In this document: positions 52,324-61,441 of the stretch, piece by piece
Layout of the letters: each line of letters starts with the position of its first letter
How positions within the stretch are numbered: the first letter of the stretch is position 1
Source: CBDBJL01 sp965206365
Lineage (GTDB): Bacteria; Pseudomonadota; Alphaproteobacteria; JABAAW01; JAHZMA01
Assembly: GCA_965206365.1 (NCBI GenBank)
Contig: CBDBJL010000002.1
Coordinates: forward strand, 56,800-120,799
Length of the DNA: 64,000 nucleotides
Reading direction: 5' to 3'
Notes under the pieces: generated by a model
Database searches by the model: none
Seen by the model: the letters and a program-made list of their open reading frames with translations, nothing else
Told to the model about the DNA's origin: nothing
Made by a program: the position numbers and the translations under genes

Positions 52324-54458
52324 TGCGCCCAGAAATTTTGTATCCGCTATTTGCGCCGATTGAAAGCTTAAAGGGCGTGGGGCCGAAATTAAAAGCGGAT
52401 TTGGTTCGTCTTGTGGGGAATTCTGTTTGGGATTTGCTGAGTCACATTCCACGTTCGGTTATTATTCGCGAGTTATTACCGAATTTTGCGGTGGCATTTG
52501 ATTATCAGGATCTGCCAATTATTGTTTATGGCAAAGTTGGGCGCCATATGCCACCAACGCGACGCGGATTGCCCTACCGAGTGATTATGCATGATCTGAA
52601 TCATGAAATTCAGACATTGATTGAGCTGGTTTTTTTTCATGCACATGGAGATTATTTGCAAAATATTCTTCCCCCAAATGCTGAAATTATCATGATTGGA
52701 AAGCTTGATAGCTATCAGGGAAAATTGCGAATGATTCACCCGCAAATCATTCCAAACCCAAAACAAAATCAAAAGCCAAATCAAGAAATTGCGCAAATAG
52801 AACCCGTTTACCCGCTTACGCAAGGGGTGAGTCGGTTGGTGCTTGGTAAAATTATCGCTTTGGCATTTGGCAAGATTCCCCAATTACCCGAATGGTTAGC
52901 AGAAGAACTTGTCGATAAATATGAGTTCCCCACATTTATCGAAGCTTTACAAGGGTTGCATTTTCCGAAAACCACGGACGCGCTATTACCAAGCAGTTCA
53001 TGGATTCGCCGATTGGCTTTTGATGAATTGCTTGCCAATCAATTAATGTTACAATTGCTAAGAAAATATACGTATCAAGAAAAAAAAACGCAAATTCGGC
53101 AACCAAATGAAATCATATGTGCCGAACAATTATGTAGCAAAATTCTAAATCATTTGCCGTATCAACTTACCGCATCGCAACAACAAGCTTTTGCAGAAAT
53201 TAAGCAATCATTGCAAAGCGAGAACCGAATGTTGCGTTTGTTGCAAGGCGATGTTGGTACAGGAAAAACCATTATCGCTTTGTTGGCAATGGTATGGGCA
53301 TCGGCGGGCGGCGCGCAAGCTGCGATTATGGCACCTACGGATCTGTTGGCACGGCAACATTATGAAAATTTTTTAGAAATTCTTACCCCTTTAGGAATAT
53401 CTTGTTTACTGCTAACTGGCAAAATGAAGCTGATGGAAAAGAAAGTACGACTAGAAGCTATTGCCAGTGGTGAAGCGCAAATTATTATTGGCACCCATGC
53501 TTTGTTTCAAGAAAAGGTACATTACCATCAATTGCGGTTTGCGGTGATTGATGAACAACATCGTTTTGGGGTGCATCAAAGATTAATTTTTGCACATAAG
53601 GCGCAATCTTTGGATATGATGGTGATGAGTGCTACGCCGATTCCACGAACCCTGATGTTAAGTTTTTGGAATAATTTAGAAGTATCGCGGTTGCATGAGC
53701 GCCCTTATGGGCGTAAGGATATTGTAACGCGGGTTTTTGCGCAAGAGCGCATCGATGAAATTATGCAGGCCATGGCGCGTGCGGTAACGCAGGGGCGAAA
53801 AATTTACTGGGTCTGTCCGTTGATCGAAGAATCTGAAACCATAAAATTTATGAATGTAACAGCGCGCGCTGAGCAACTTGGTAAACAATTTGGTGCTGAT
53901 TATGTTGAAAAGCTTCATGGCAAAATGTCAGCCAATCAAAAAGAGCTGGCAACGCAAAATTTTATTCATGGGAAAGCACAGATTTTGGTTGCGACCACAG
54001 TGATTGAAGTTGGCATTAATGTACCAGAGGCAAGCATTATTGTGATTGAACATGCGGAACAATTTGGGTTGGCAGCATTGCATCAGTTGCGGGGTCGGGT
54101 TGGGCGTGGCAGCGTAGATTCATTTTGTTTGTTGGTTCATGGCAAGCCTTTAAGTACGTTTGCGCGTAGCAGGCTACAAACGATACGTGAACATCATGAT
54201 GGTTTTGCCATTGCCGAGATCGATTTAGAGTTGAGAGGAGGAGGGGATATTTTTGGGATTCGGCAAAGCGGTTTGCCGGCGTTTCGTTTTGTGGATTGGC
54301 ATGCGCATCAAGATTTGATTCGCCAAGCGCAAGACACCGCCAAAATGATCATTGCAACGGGCAAACATTTGCGCGAGGAAAATGGCAAGGAATCTTTAAA
54401 AATACTATTATCGCTTTATGGGCATGATAACGCGCTAAAAATCCTGCCTTCAGGGTAA
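52323..54458 (+). CDS. recG: ATP-dependent DNA helicase RecG
   Basis: 711 residues; remodels stalled forks and branched recombination intermediates. The N-terminal wedge domain (FAPIESLKGVGPKLKADLVR, YPLTQGVSRLVLGKIIALAF) is followed by SF2 helicase domains: Walker A LLQGDVGTGKTIIALLAM, APTDLLARQHYENF, Walker B FAVIDEQHRFGVHQR (DEQH), MSATPIPRTLML and motif VI HQLRGRVGRG. The C-terminal RecG region (RLQTIREHHDGFAIAEIDLE, RGGGDIFGIRQSGLP) is complete. The ATG overlaps the previous stop. Confidence 0.97.
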   Translation: MRPEILYPLFAPIESLKGVGPKLKADLVRLVGNSVWDLLSHIPRSVIIRELLPNFAVAFDYQDLPIIVYGKVGRHMPPTRRGLPYRVIMHDLNHEIQTLIELVFFHAHGDYLQNILPPNAEIIMIGKLDSYQGKLRMIHPQIIPNPKQNQKPNQEIAQIEPVYPLTQGVSRLVLGKIIALAFGKIPQLPEWLAEELVDKYEFPTFIEALQGLHFPKTTDALLPSSSWIRRLAFDELLANQLMLQLLRKYTYQEKKTQIRQPNEIICAEQLCSKILNHLPYQLTASQQQAFAEIKQSLQSENRMLRLLQGDVGTGKTIIALLAMVWASAGGAQAAIMAPTDLLARQHYENFLEILTPLGISCLLLTGKMKLMEKKVRLEAIASGEAQIIIGTHALFQEKVHYHQLRFAVIDEQHRFGVHQRLIFAHKAQSLDMMVMSATPIPRTLMLSFWNNLEVSRLHERPYGRKDIVTRVFAQERIDEIMQAMARAVTQGRKIYWVCPLIEESETIKFMNVTARAEQLGKQFGADYVEKLHGKMSANQKELATQNFIHGKAQILVATTVIEVGINVPEASIIVIEHAEQFGLAALHQLRGRVGRGSVDSFCLLVHGKPLSTFARSRLQTIREHHDGFAIAEIDLELRGGGDIFGIRQSGLPAFRFVDWHAHQDLIRQAQDTAKMIIATGKHLREENGKESLKILLSLYGHDNALKILPSG

Positions 54459-54610
54459 TGTTGGGAATTGGCGTATAGGCAATGAAGCGATAGAGTTGGT
54501 GGTGCAACCAAAAAATCCTGTTATTATTTTATTCAATGGACAACCGCTTTAAATTGGTTTAATGAATGGAAGTAGAAAATAACATTAACGAATCCTAATA
54601 GAATTTTGCA

Positions 54611-55495
54611 ATGAAAATTAAAAAGGCCATCATTCCGGCTGCAGGGCTTGGAACTAGGATGTTACCAGCTACGAAAACAGTTCCGAAAGAAATGTTGCCC
54701 GTGGCAGAAAAACCTTTGATTCAATATGTGGTGGAAGAAGCCATTGAGGCCGGAATTGAACATATTTTGATCGTAACTGCACGCGAGAAAGCGGTGATTG
54801 AGGATCATTTTGATCGGCATTTGGATCTAGAAGCTTTTTTAATCAAATCTGGTAAGCCAGAAGTAGCGAAAATAATTCAAGATTATTTGCCGGAAACTGG
54901 TGCGATTGCCTATCTGCGTCAAGATGAAAGATTAGGTTTAGGGCATGCGATTTGGTGTGCACGCCACTGGGTGGGGGATGAAGCTTTTGCGATTTTATCC
55001 CCGGATGAATTGCTAATTGGTGAGAGAAATTGTACGAAGATGCTAATGAACGGCTATGAAATGACCGGAGGCATGATGATTGCGATGCAAGATTTGCCCC
55101 GTGAAGATGTGGTGCGTTACGGTGTAATCTCGGGGGTAGATGTGCCTGCGATTGAGGGTAATTTTTTGGTAAAAGCAAATTATTTGGTAGAGAAACCTTC
55201 GATAGAGGTAAGCCCCTCTAACCATTGTATTATTGGTCGTTATGTTTTGGATGCGGATATTTTTAGTGAATTGGGCAAAAAAGAGCTGGGTGCAGGCAAT
55301 GAAATTCAATTAACCGATGCGATTAATAAATTGTTAGGGCAACGTGAGGTTTATGGGATGCGCTATGATGGGGGTAGGTTTGATTGTGGTAAGCGTACAG
55401 GTTGGTTGGAAGCAAATATTGCCGCAGCCTTAAAAAATCCAACGTTAGTAACGGATATGAGCGCGATTATTGCGAAATATTATAATGCAACCTGA
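54611..55495 (+). CDS. galU: UTP-glucose-1-phosphate uridylyltransferase
   Basis: 294 residues; makes UDP-glucose for envelope glycans. Visible: IIPAAGLGTRMLPATKTVPK, EMLPVAEKPLIQYVVEEAIE, LGHAIWCARHWVGDEAFAIL, EKPSIEVSPSNHCIIGRYVL and YDGGRFDCGKRTGWLEANI. A 152-base gap with no feature I can name separates it from recG. Its end overlaps the phosphomannomutase start by 11 bases, coupling the two sugar-nucleotide genes. Confidence 0.97.
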   Translation: MKIKKAIIPAAGLGTRMLPATKTVPKEMLPVAEKPLIQYVVEEAIEAGIEHILIVTAREKAVIEDHFDRHLDLEAFLIKSGKPEVAKIIQDYLPETGAIAYLRQDERLGLGHAIWCARHWVGDEAFAILSPDELLIGERNCTKMLMNGYEMTGGMMIAMQDLPREDVVRYGVISGVDVPAIEGNFLVKANYLVEKPSIEVSPSNHCIIGRYVLDADIFSELGKKELGAGNEIQLTDAINKLLGQREVYGMRYDGGRFDCGKRTGWLEANIAAALKNPTLVTDMSAIIAKYYNAT

Positions 55496-56924
55496 AAATA
55501 GAGGTGATGGAATCAATCATGATTTCATCTCATTTTCGTCCAGCATTTTCCGTGCTTATGATATTAGAGGCATTATTGGCGAGACATTAAACCCGCAAGA
55601 TTATTTTCATATTGGCAGATTGCTAGCGGCGTGGGCAAGAGAACAAGGCTTTATGCGTTGCGTTATTGGGTATGATGGGCGGTTAAGCTCGCCGGAGCTG
55701 GCTGATAATTTGGTGCAAGCAGTGGTAAGTTCAGGGATGCAAGCAATCCAAACGGGTTTGGTTCCCACCCCAGCACTTTATCATGCGCAACAGCTTACCG
55801 ATGCCGGGCTGGCATTGATGGTAACGGGTTCGCATAACCCACCCCAATATAATGGGTTGAAAATGATGCTTGGGGGCAAACCATTTTTTGGCGATGATAT
55901 TGCGGTTTTGCCACAGCGCGCACGCGATCATAAATTTATTACGGATCCTAAGGGAGGCACGCAGGAATCATTGGATATTATTCCTATTTATTTGCAATAT
56001 TTACACAATGCTTTGGATAAAATTAGCGGCAATGATTCTAAGTTAAGGCTGGGTTGGGATCCTGGCAATGGGGCTAGTGGTGAGATTATTACCCAATTAA
56101 CGCAACAATTACCAGGAAAACATTTTGTTATTAATGGTACGATTGATGGTAGCTTTCCTGCGCATCATCCAGATCCATCACAGCCTAAAAATTTGGTGCA
56201 ACTACAAGAACTCATTGCCGAGCATCAGCTTGATTTTGGAATTGCTTTTGATGGTGATGGTGATCGTATTGGTGTTGTTGACGCTCGCGGGAGAATTCTT
56301 TACGGAGATCAGCTGTTGCCATTATTGGCATTTGATGTGTTGGCGCAGCATCCAGGTAGCATCATTATGGGTGATGTAAAAACTTCGGCAATGGCATTTC
56401 AGCAAATTGAAAAATATGGTGGTAAAGCGCAAATGGTTGCCACAGGGCATTCTTTGGTGAAAACTGCGATGCGTAATTTGCATGCAACATTTGCCGCCGA
56501 GATGAGTGGGCATATTTTTTATCAGGAAAATCATTATTTTGATGATGCGATTTATGCGGCGATTAAGCTTATGAATCGGGTGATTACAAGTGGGGTGCCT
56601 TTGGATATTTTATTGGATGAGCTACCCAAAACATACCATACTCCGGAAGTGAGGATTACGGTTATTGAGGAAGAAAAAAGGCAAATTATGAGCAATATTA
56701 TTGCAGCCGCACGCAAAGCAAAGATGAATTTTGTTGATATTGATGGCATTCGTGTTCATGATGGTGCTCATTGGTGGTTAATACGTGCATCGAATACTGA
56801 AAATGTTCTTGTATTTCGTGCTGAGGCTGATACGGCACCGGCCTTGCAGGCTTTGAGAGTTTCTGTCGCAAGTTTTTTGCAGAACCAAGGCATTGATGCG
56901 ACGGCAATTATTGAGAATTCTTAG
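55485..56924 (+). CDS. Phosphomannomutase/phosphoglucomutase (alpha-D-phosphohexomutase)
   Basis: About 479 residues. The family's active-site phosphoserine loop is LMVTGSHNPPQYNGLKMML, the metal loop is IAFDGDGDRIGVVDARGR, the sugar-binding loop is AAEMSGHIFYQENHYFDD and the phosphate-binding end is IRASNTENVLVFRAEADT. It interconverts hexose 1- and 6-phosphates, and so feeds GalU and mannose-nucleotide synthesis. The N-terminal FRAYDIRGIIGETLNPQD fits the AlgC/ManB type. ATG 55485 is preferred to TTG 55470. Confidence 0.94.
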   Translation: MQPENRGDGINHDFISFSSSIFRAYDIRGIIGETLNPQDYFHIGRLLAAWAREQGFMRCVIGYDGRLSSPELADNLVQAVVSSGMQAIQTGLVPTPALYHAQQLTDAGLALMVTGSHNPPQYNGLKMMLGGKPFFGDDIAVLPQRARDHKFITDPKGGTQESLDIIPIYLQYLHNALDKISGNDSKLRLGWDPGNGASGEIITQLTQQLPGKHFVINGTIDGSFPAHHPDPSQPKNLVQLQELIAEHQLDFGIAFDGDGDRIGVVDARGRILYGDQLLPLLAFDVLAQHPGSIIMGDVKTSAMAFQQIEKYGGKAQMVATGHSLVKTAMRNLHATFAAEMSGHIFYQENHYFDDAIYAAIKLMNRVITSGVPLDILLDELPKTYHTPEVRITVIEEEKRQIMSNIIAAARKAKMNFVDIDGIRVHDGAHWWLIRASNTENVLVFRAEADTAPALQALRVSVASFLQNQGIDATAIIENS

Positions 56925-57043
56925 ATATTTTTTTGGGTGGTCATTGATAAAGATTGTCGTTTTTCTAGAAAACGATCAAGCCATTGCGGATAAAGGGCTT
57001 ATATGTCTTGACCTGTGGGGTTGCTTTTAGTAACAATGTTACT

Positions 57044-57715
57044 ATGAAAAAATGTGTTCTCATTGTTGATTCTAACCCTTTATTGGCGAAGGGGCTACAA
57101 GATTTACTATCGCAATGTGAACATTTTCAAAGTGATTTTGCGCCTTCAATTGCGATTGCGACCGAGATGATGCAAAAACAGCGTTATGATGTGCGAATTG
57201 TTGATGAGGATTTATTGAATGAGACAACAGGGTCGTTTTGGGAAGAATTTTCTCCGGGGATTATCCTTACCAATCAAGAGCCAGAGCGATTAGATTCTTG
57301 TAATGATATGATCGATGATATTTATCTTACCAAACCTTTTAAGTTTTCAGATTTGCTTAAATGCTTAGAATCTATCAGCTCTAACAATAAATGGCAATTG
57401 GGACCATGGTATTTTCAAGAAGGTCATCATTGTGTGTTGGCAGAGGGTCGGCGTGAAAGCCTTACGGTTAAAGAGAGTGAAATCTTAACTTATTTATGCC
57501 GTGCTAATGGTAATATCGTGTATCGGGAACATTTGTTGCGTGATATTTGGGGGTATAAATGTGATATTGATACCCACACTTTAGAAACTCATATTTATCG
57601 CTTGCGTTGTAAGATAGAACCTTATTTGGATAAACCGCAAATTTTGGTTACTGAGAAAAATGGGTATCGGTTGGATAATCTATCGCCATCATATCAAGAT
57701 TCGGTAAGAAGATGA
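57044..57715 (+). CDS. OmpR-type response regulator
   Basis: About 223 residues. The receiver domain starts KKCVLIVDSNPLLAKGLQDL, with the phospho-acceptor region YDVRIVDEDLL and the conserved lysine in YLTKPFKFSDLL. The receiver is short and divergent: the acidic pair normally after the first strand is VDSN here, with one Asp. The C-terminal winged-helix domain is clear (SLTVKESEILTYLCRANGNI, HTLETHIYRLRCKIEP, LVTEKNGYRL). No histidine kinase is adjacent, so it is an orphan. Its TGA overlaps the symporter ATG (ATGA), so the symporter may be its operon partner. Confidence 0.88.
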   Translation: MKKCVLIVDSNPLLAKGLQDLLSQCEHFQSDFAPSIAIATEMMQKQRYDVRIVDEDLLNETTGSFWEEFSPGIILTNQEPERLDSCNDMIDDIYLTKPFKFSDLLKCLESISSNNKWQLGPWYFQEGHHCVLAEGRRESLTVKESEILTYLCRANGNIVYREHLLRDIWGYKCDIDTHTLETHIYRLRCKIEPYLDKPQILVTEKNGYRLDNLSPSYQDSVRR

Positions 57716-59121
57716 CAATAAATTTAACTTTTATTATTACGTATTTGAATGAGTTTTTCTGGCTATCCTTTTTGCCGTTATTAGCTTTTATTGTTGCGAT
57801 CACCTTGCCATTTCGATTGGGGTCGGTTTCGGTTTTGCAATGGAGCCTATTTAAAAGTGCGTTGCAGCAATTATTAGCACCACAAAAAGATACATTTGGT
57901 TTGGGAATCACGCCACGGAGTGGTTTTTTGATGTCGTTGGCAACTTCGATGACTGCAGGACATTTGATTGGTACGATTGTGGTGGTGGCGATTGCGGGTT
58001 ATGGGGTGTTGCTTTATGTTTGGTTATTTACCTTGTTGTTGCTTGGGGTAAAATATATTGAAACGGTGCAATCTATTTTATTTCGCAAAGTAACAGTTTC
58101 GGGGCATTTTTGTGGTGGCCCTATGTATGTTCTTAAATATGGGCTGGGCAAACAGATTGCATGGCTAGGTAGCGGGCTGGCAATTTTTTATTGTATTTTT
58201 TTAGTGATTAGCTCGGTAGGCGTTGGCAATCATCTGCCAATGCGTTTTTTGCAACAATTAGGGCAAGAATATTTTCTGATTCATCCCATATATATGATGA
58301 TGGCGGTGATTGCCGTTGTTGGGCTATCGCTTTGTTATGGTGTGCGCTTTATCTCGGTTATTGTGTCGCTTTTAATGGGGGCAAGTTTGTTGCTTTTTCT
58401 TGCCATGTTGATTTATTTAGCGGTTTTCTATGGGCATCGAATGCCAGAATTTTTGCAAATTATTATCCATGAAGCTTTTGAAAAACGCAGCTCTACCACG
58501 GGGGCCAGTCTTACTACTGTAATTATTTTGGGGTTTGCGCGGGCTTTATATGGTACCGGAACGGGGCTTGGTACTAGTGGCATTGCCCATAGTGCAACGG
58601 TTACTTATGATGCTCGTCAGCAAGGTTTTATGGCAGTGATTGCCAATTTAACCTCAGGCATTTTGATTAGTTTTTTGATCAGCTTTGTGATTTTCTTAGC
58701 GGGTTCATTAGATATTGATGGTGAGAGTATCTTACAATTGGTTCAATCATTTGAAGATATTGAACATTATGGTCGCGAAGCGATTGTAATTACGATTATG
58801 ATGATGTCGCTGGCAGCGATTTTGGCATGGGGCTATTATGTAGAAGCCGTTGCATTCTTTTTATTCGGGGAACATGCAGTTTGGGGCGCACGTATTTTTT
58901 GGGTTTTGTTATTGCCATTTGCTGGGTTAACGGTATCGATAAATTTTTCTCATATTCATGAATTTGCTTTGGCGTTAATGGCAGTGCCTAATTTTATTGC
59001 GATTATTTCGGTGCTTGCCCATGTGCGTGAAGTTGAACATTTGAACAAAAGATGGCGTATGAATTATTTTAAGAGATTATATTATTATTGTAGAACTGCA
59101 AAAAGAGTGTGGTTTGGATAA
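57712..59121 (+). CDS. AGCS-family sodium:amino acid (alanine/glycine) symporter-like protein
   Basis: 469 residues with about 10-11 membrane helices. AGCS-type sequences are LGITPRSGFLMSLATSMTAG, the HFCGGPMYVLKYGLG loop, and GFARALYGTGTGLGTSGIAH. The family imports alanine or glycine with sodium. Several signature positions differ from standard AlsT/DagA (for example MTAGHLIGTIVVVA instead of the usual GxGNIAGVA), so this is a divergent member and its substrate is uncertain. It overlaps the response regulator by 4 bases and precedes xseA by 3 bases. Confidence 0.85.
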   Translation: MTINLTFIITYLNEFFWLSFLPLLAFIVAITLPFRLGSVSVLQWSLFKSALQQLLAPQKDTFGLGITPRSGFLMSLATSMTAGHLIGTIVVVAIAGYGVLLYVWLFTLLLLGVKYIETVQSILFRKVTVSGHFCGGPMYVLKYGLGKQIAWLGSGLAIFYCIFLVISSVGVGNHLPMRFLQQLGQEYFLIHPIYMMMAVIAVVGLSLCYGVRFISVIVSLLMGASLLLFLAMLIYLAVFYGHRMPEFLQIIIHEAFEKRSSTTGASLTTVIILGFARALYGTGTGLGTSGIAHSATVTYDARQQGFMAVIANLTSGILISFLISFVIFLAGSLDIDGESILQLVQSFEDIEHYGREAIVITIMMMSLAAILAWGYYVEAVAFFLFGEHAVWGARIFWVLLLPFAGLTVSINFSHIHEFALALMAVPNFIAIISVLAHVREVEHLNKRWRMNYFKRLYYYCRTAKRVWFG

Positions 59122-59124
59122 TTC

Positions 59125-60453
59125 ATGGCTACGCAAATATCGTCTAATTTACCGCCTATTTATACCATTCGAGAATTTTCCCAATATTTCAAATCTCAAA
59201 TTGAAAGTCAGTTCAATTATGTGCGCTTGCGTGGCGAGGTTTCAGGGTTAAAATGCCCAAATTCAGGGCATGTTTACTTCACCTTAAAGGATGAAAATGC
59301 GGTTCTTAATGCGATTTGTTGGCGTTCGCAAGTGGGTAAATTAATGGTTTCTCTAGAAGATGGAATTGAGATTGTCGCTCTTGGACGCATTAGCGTTTAT
59401 GATCAACGTTCACAATATCAAATGATTGTTAGCCAAATAGAAATTGCAGGTGAGGGTGAGCTGTTGAAACTATTGCTCGCCCGGCGTAAAAAACTGATCG
59501 CAGAAGGTTTATTTGCTTTACCAAAGAAACCATTGCCGGTATTGCCCAAAATGATTGCGGTGGTTACTTCACCCACAGGGGCGGTTATTCAGGATATTTT
59601 GCATCGAATTACTGAACGAATGCCAACGCATTTGGTGTTATGCCCAACGCGTGTGCAAGGGCGCGAAGCGGCTGATGAGATTGCCAGTATGATTTTTAGG
59701 GTTGCGCAGATGCAGCCGCGCCCTGATGTTTTGATTGTTGCCCGTGGTGGTGGGTCGCTGGAAGATTTATGGGCATTTAACGAAGAAAATGTGGTGCGTG
59801 CGGTTGCGGCATGCCCGATCCCGGTAATTTCAGCGATTGGGCATGAAACCGATTGGAGTTTGTTGGATGAGGTTGCAGATCTTCGTGCGCCAACGCCAAC
59901 CGCTGCGGCTGAAATGGCAACATCTGTGCGGCATGATTTGCTGGCAAATTTAGCAAAACAGCAATATGGGTTATCTCGTGCAATGGGAAGCATATTGCAA
60001 AACAGACGAGATACTATAGGATATTACAATTTATTGCAAACAAGACAAAGCGTTTTGGAATCAAGAATGCAACAATTAGATCTTGCGAGTTTGAAGTTGG
60101 TATCTAGTGGCAAGCAGGGGCTTACCCATTTAACCATGCGTTTCAATCGAATAAAATTGCTAGATTATCGCTATGTGTTGCAACAAAAGAAACTGCAATG
60201 GCAACGGGCGCGTCAAAATATTTATGTGCAAATGCAGAAGAAAATTCAAATGCAGAAAAGTCAACTGCAATTAAAACAAGCCTTACTCGAGAGCTTCTCG
60301 TATCGTAAGACTTTGAAACGTGGTTTTGTTTTGGTTAAGGATGAGGATGCGCGGTTGATTAAAAATAAAAAAGAAGCTTGTGGATTACAAACGGCGAGAT
60401 TGGTATTTTTTGATGGTGAAATGGGTGTTACTTTTAAGAAGAATGATGCGTAA
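59125..60453 (+). CDS. xseA: Exodeoxyribonuclease VII large subunit
   Basis: 442 residues. An N-terminal OB-fold (YTIREFSQYFKSQIESQFNY, VRLRGEVSGLKCPNSGHVYF) is followed by the catalytic domain (IAVVTSPTGAVIQDILHRIT, LIVARGGGSLEDLWAFNEEN, VISAIGHETDWSLLDEVADL, RAPTPTAAAEMA) and a long coiled-coil region to about 400. It degrades single-stranded DNA together with XseB, which is not seen here. The start is the ATG at 59125. Confidence 0.97.
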   Translation: MATQISSNLPPIYTIREFSQYFKSQIESQFNYVRLRGEVSGLKCPNSGHVYFTLKDENAVLNAICWRSQVGKLMVSLEDGIEIVALGRISVYDQRSQYQMIVSQIEIAGEGELLKLLLARRKKLIAEGLFALPKKPLPVLPKMIAVVTSPTGAVIQDILHRITERMPTHLVLCPTRVQGREAADEIASMIFRVAQMQPRPDVLIVARGGGSLEDLWAFNEENVVRAVAACPIPVISAIGHETDWSLLDEVADLRAPTPTAAAEMATSVRHDLLANLAKQQYGLSRAMGSILQNRRDTIGYYNLLQTRQSVLESRMQQLDLASLKLVSSGKQGLTHLTMRFNRIKLLDYRYVLQQKKLQWQRARQNIYVQMQKKIQMQKSQLQLKQALLESFSYRKTLKRGFVLVKDEDARLIKNKKEACGLQTARLVFFDGEMGVTFKKNDA

Positions 60454-61321
60454 AATGATTTTGCAACAGCAAGTGAAACAATTCTTGATCCTATTGGTTT
60501 TTGGATTGTTGAGTTTACCGATTTATGCGGGAACGCGCCAAGATGCAAGATTATATCAGATCGGTGATTTGGCTTTGTTTGGTGTGGCTTGGCAAGGGGG
60601 CTGGTTAAAAGGTGAAGTTTCTAGGAAAGATAAATTAGAATTTTTGGGGATGTCGGTTAAAATTAGCAAACAAGATAAATTTATTATCGGGTTACCGTAT
60701 CAGGCGAAAGCCGAAGAAGTTTTAAAGCGCACCAATAGCAAGGGTGTGGTTCAGTATTACAAGATTAAGGTTAAACAGCGTGTTTACAAGACTCAATATA
60801 TTAATGGTTTAGATCCTAAAAAGGTGACCCCACCGGAATCTGATTGGGAGCAAATTATCCAAGAAATCGCTCTGATAAAGCAGGCGCAGGCAAAGGTGAG
60901 CGAATTAACAGCCTATGATACACGGTTTATTTGGCCAGTGATCGGGCGTATTTCAGGGGTTTATGGCAGTAAAAGAGTTTTGAATGGGCAAGAACGCAAT
61001 CCGCATTATGGGGTGGATATTGCAGCAAAAAAAGGGACGCTGGTTATGGCACCCGCGGCGGGCAGGGTTGTGTTGACGCATCCGAACATGTATTATTCGG
61101 GGGGGACGCTTATTATTGATCATGGGCATGGTATATTTTCAACATTCTTACATTTGCAAAGCATTCAGGTAGTTCCGGGTAATGAGGTGGTGCAAGGGCA
61201 AAAAATTGCGACAGTTGGCAATACTGGGCGTGCGAAAGGAGCTCATTTAGATTGGCGCGTTAATTGGGGAGAACATAGATTGGATGGTGAATTATTTATG
61301 TCACCCATGCCGAAAAAATAA
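60443..61321 (+). CDS. M23-family metallopeptidase (LytM/peptidoglycan endopeptidase-like)
   Basis: About 292 residues. A signal peptide (VKQFLILLVFGLLSLPIYAG) leads to a periplasmic protein with a C-terminal M23 domain: PVIGRISGVYGSKRVLNGQE, NPHYGVDIAAKKGTLVMAPA (HxxxD zinc site), IIDHGHGIFSTFLHLQSIQV and KGAHLDWRVNW. The last motif reads HLD where classical M23 enzymes have HxH; this variant is common in a proteobacterial subgroup, so loss of activity is not implied. Candidate starts are the ATGs at 60443, 60446 and 60455. The first two overlap xseA. The third lies just after it. Confidence 0.88.
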   Translation: MMRKMILQQQVKQFLILLVFGLLSLPIYAGTRQDARLYQIGDLALFGVAWQGGWLKGEVSRKDKLEFLGMSVKISKQDKFIIGLPYQAKAEEVLKRTNSKGVVQYYKIKVKQRVYKTQYINGLDPKKVTPPESDWEQIIQEIALIKQAQAKVSELTAYDTRFIWPVIGRISGVYGSKRVLNGQERNPHYGVDIAAKKGTLVMAPAAGRVVLTHPNMYYSGGTLIIDHGHGIFSTFLHLQSIQVVPGNEVVQGQKIATVGNTGRAKGAHLDWRVNWGEHRLDGELFMSPMPKK

Positions 61322-61441
61322 GGCCTAAAAGATAAAGCTTAGAAAATAAGGTAAAAAAATAATTCCTAGAAAATGGTACCGAAAATATAATCTCAGCAAT
61401 GATACCGATATTAGGGCGAGGGCAAGGCAAGTTTGAAAATT

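Noticed and set aside
61021..61270. Inactive M23 peptidase because of HLD in place of HxH
   Set aside because: The HLDWRVNW form recurs in a proteobacterial M23 subgroup, so it is not good evidence for loss of activity.
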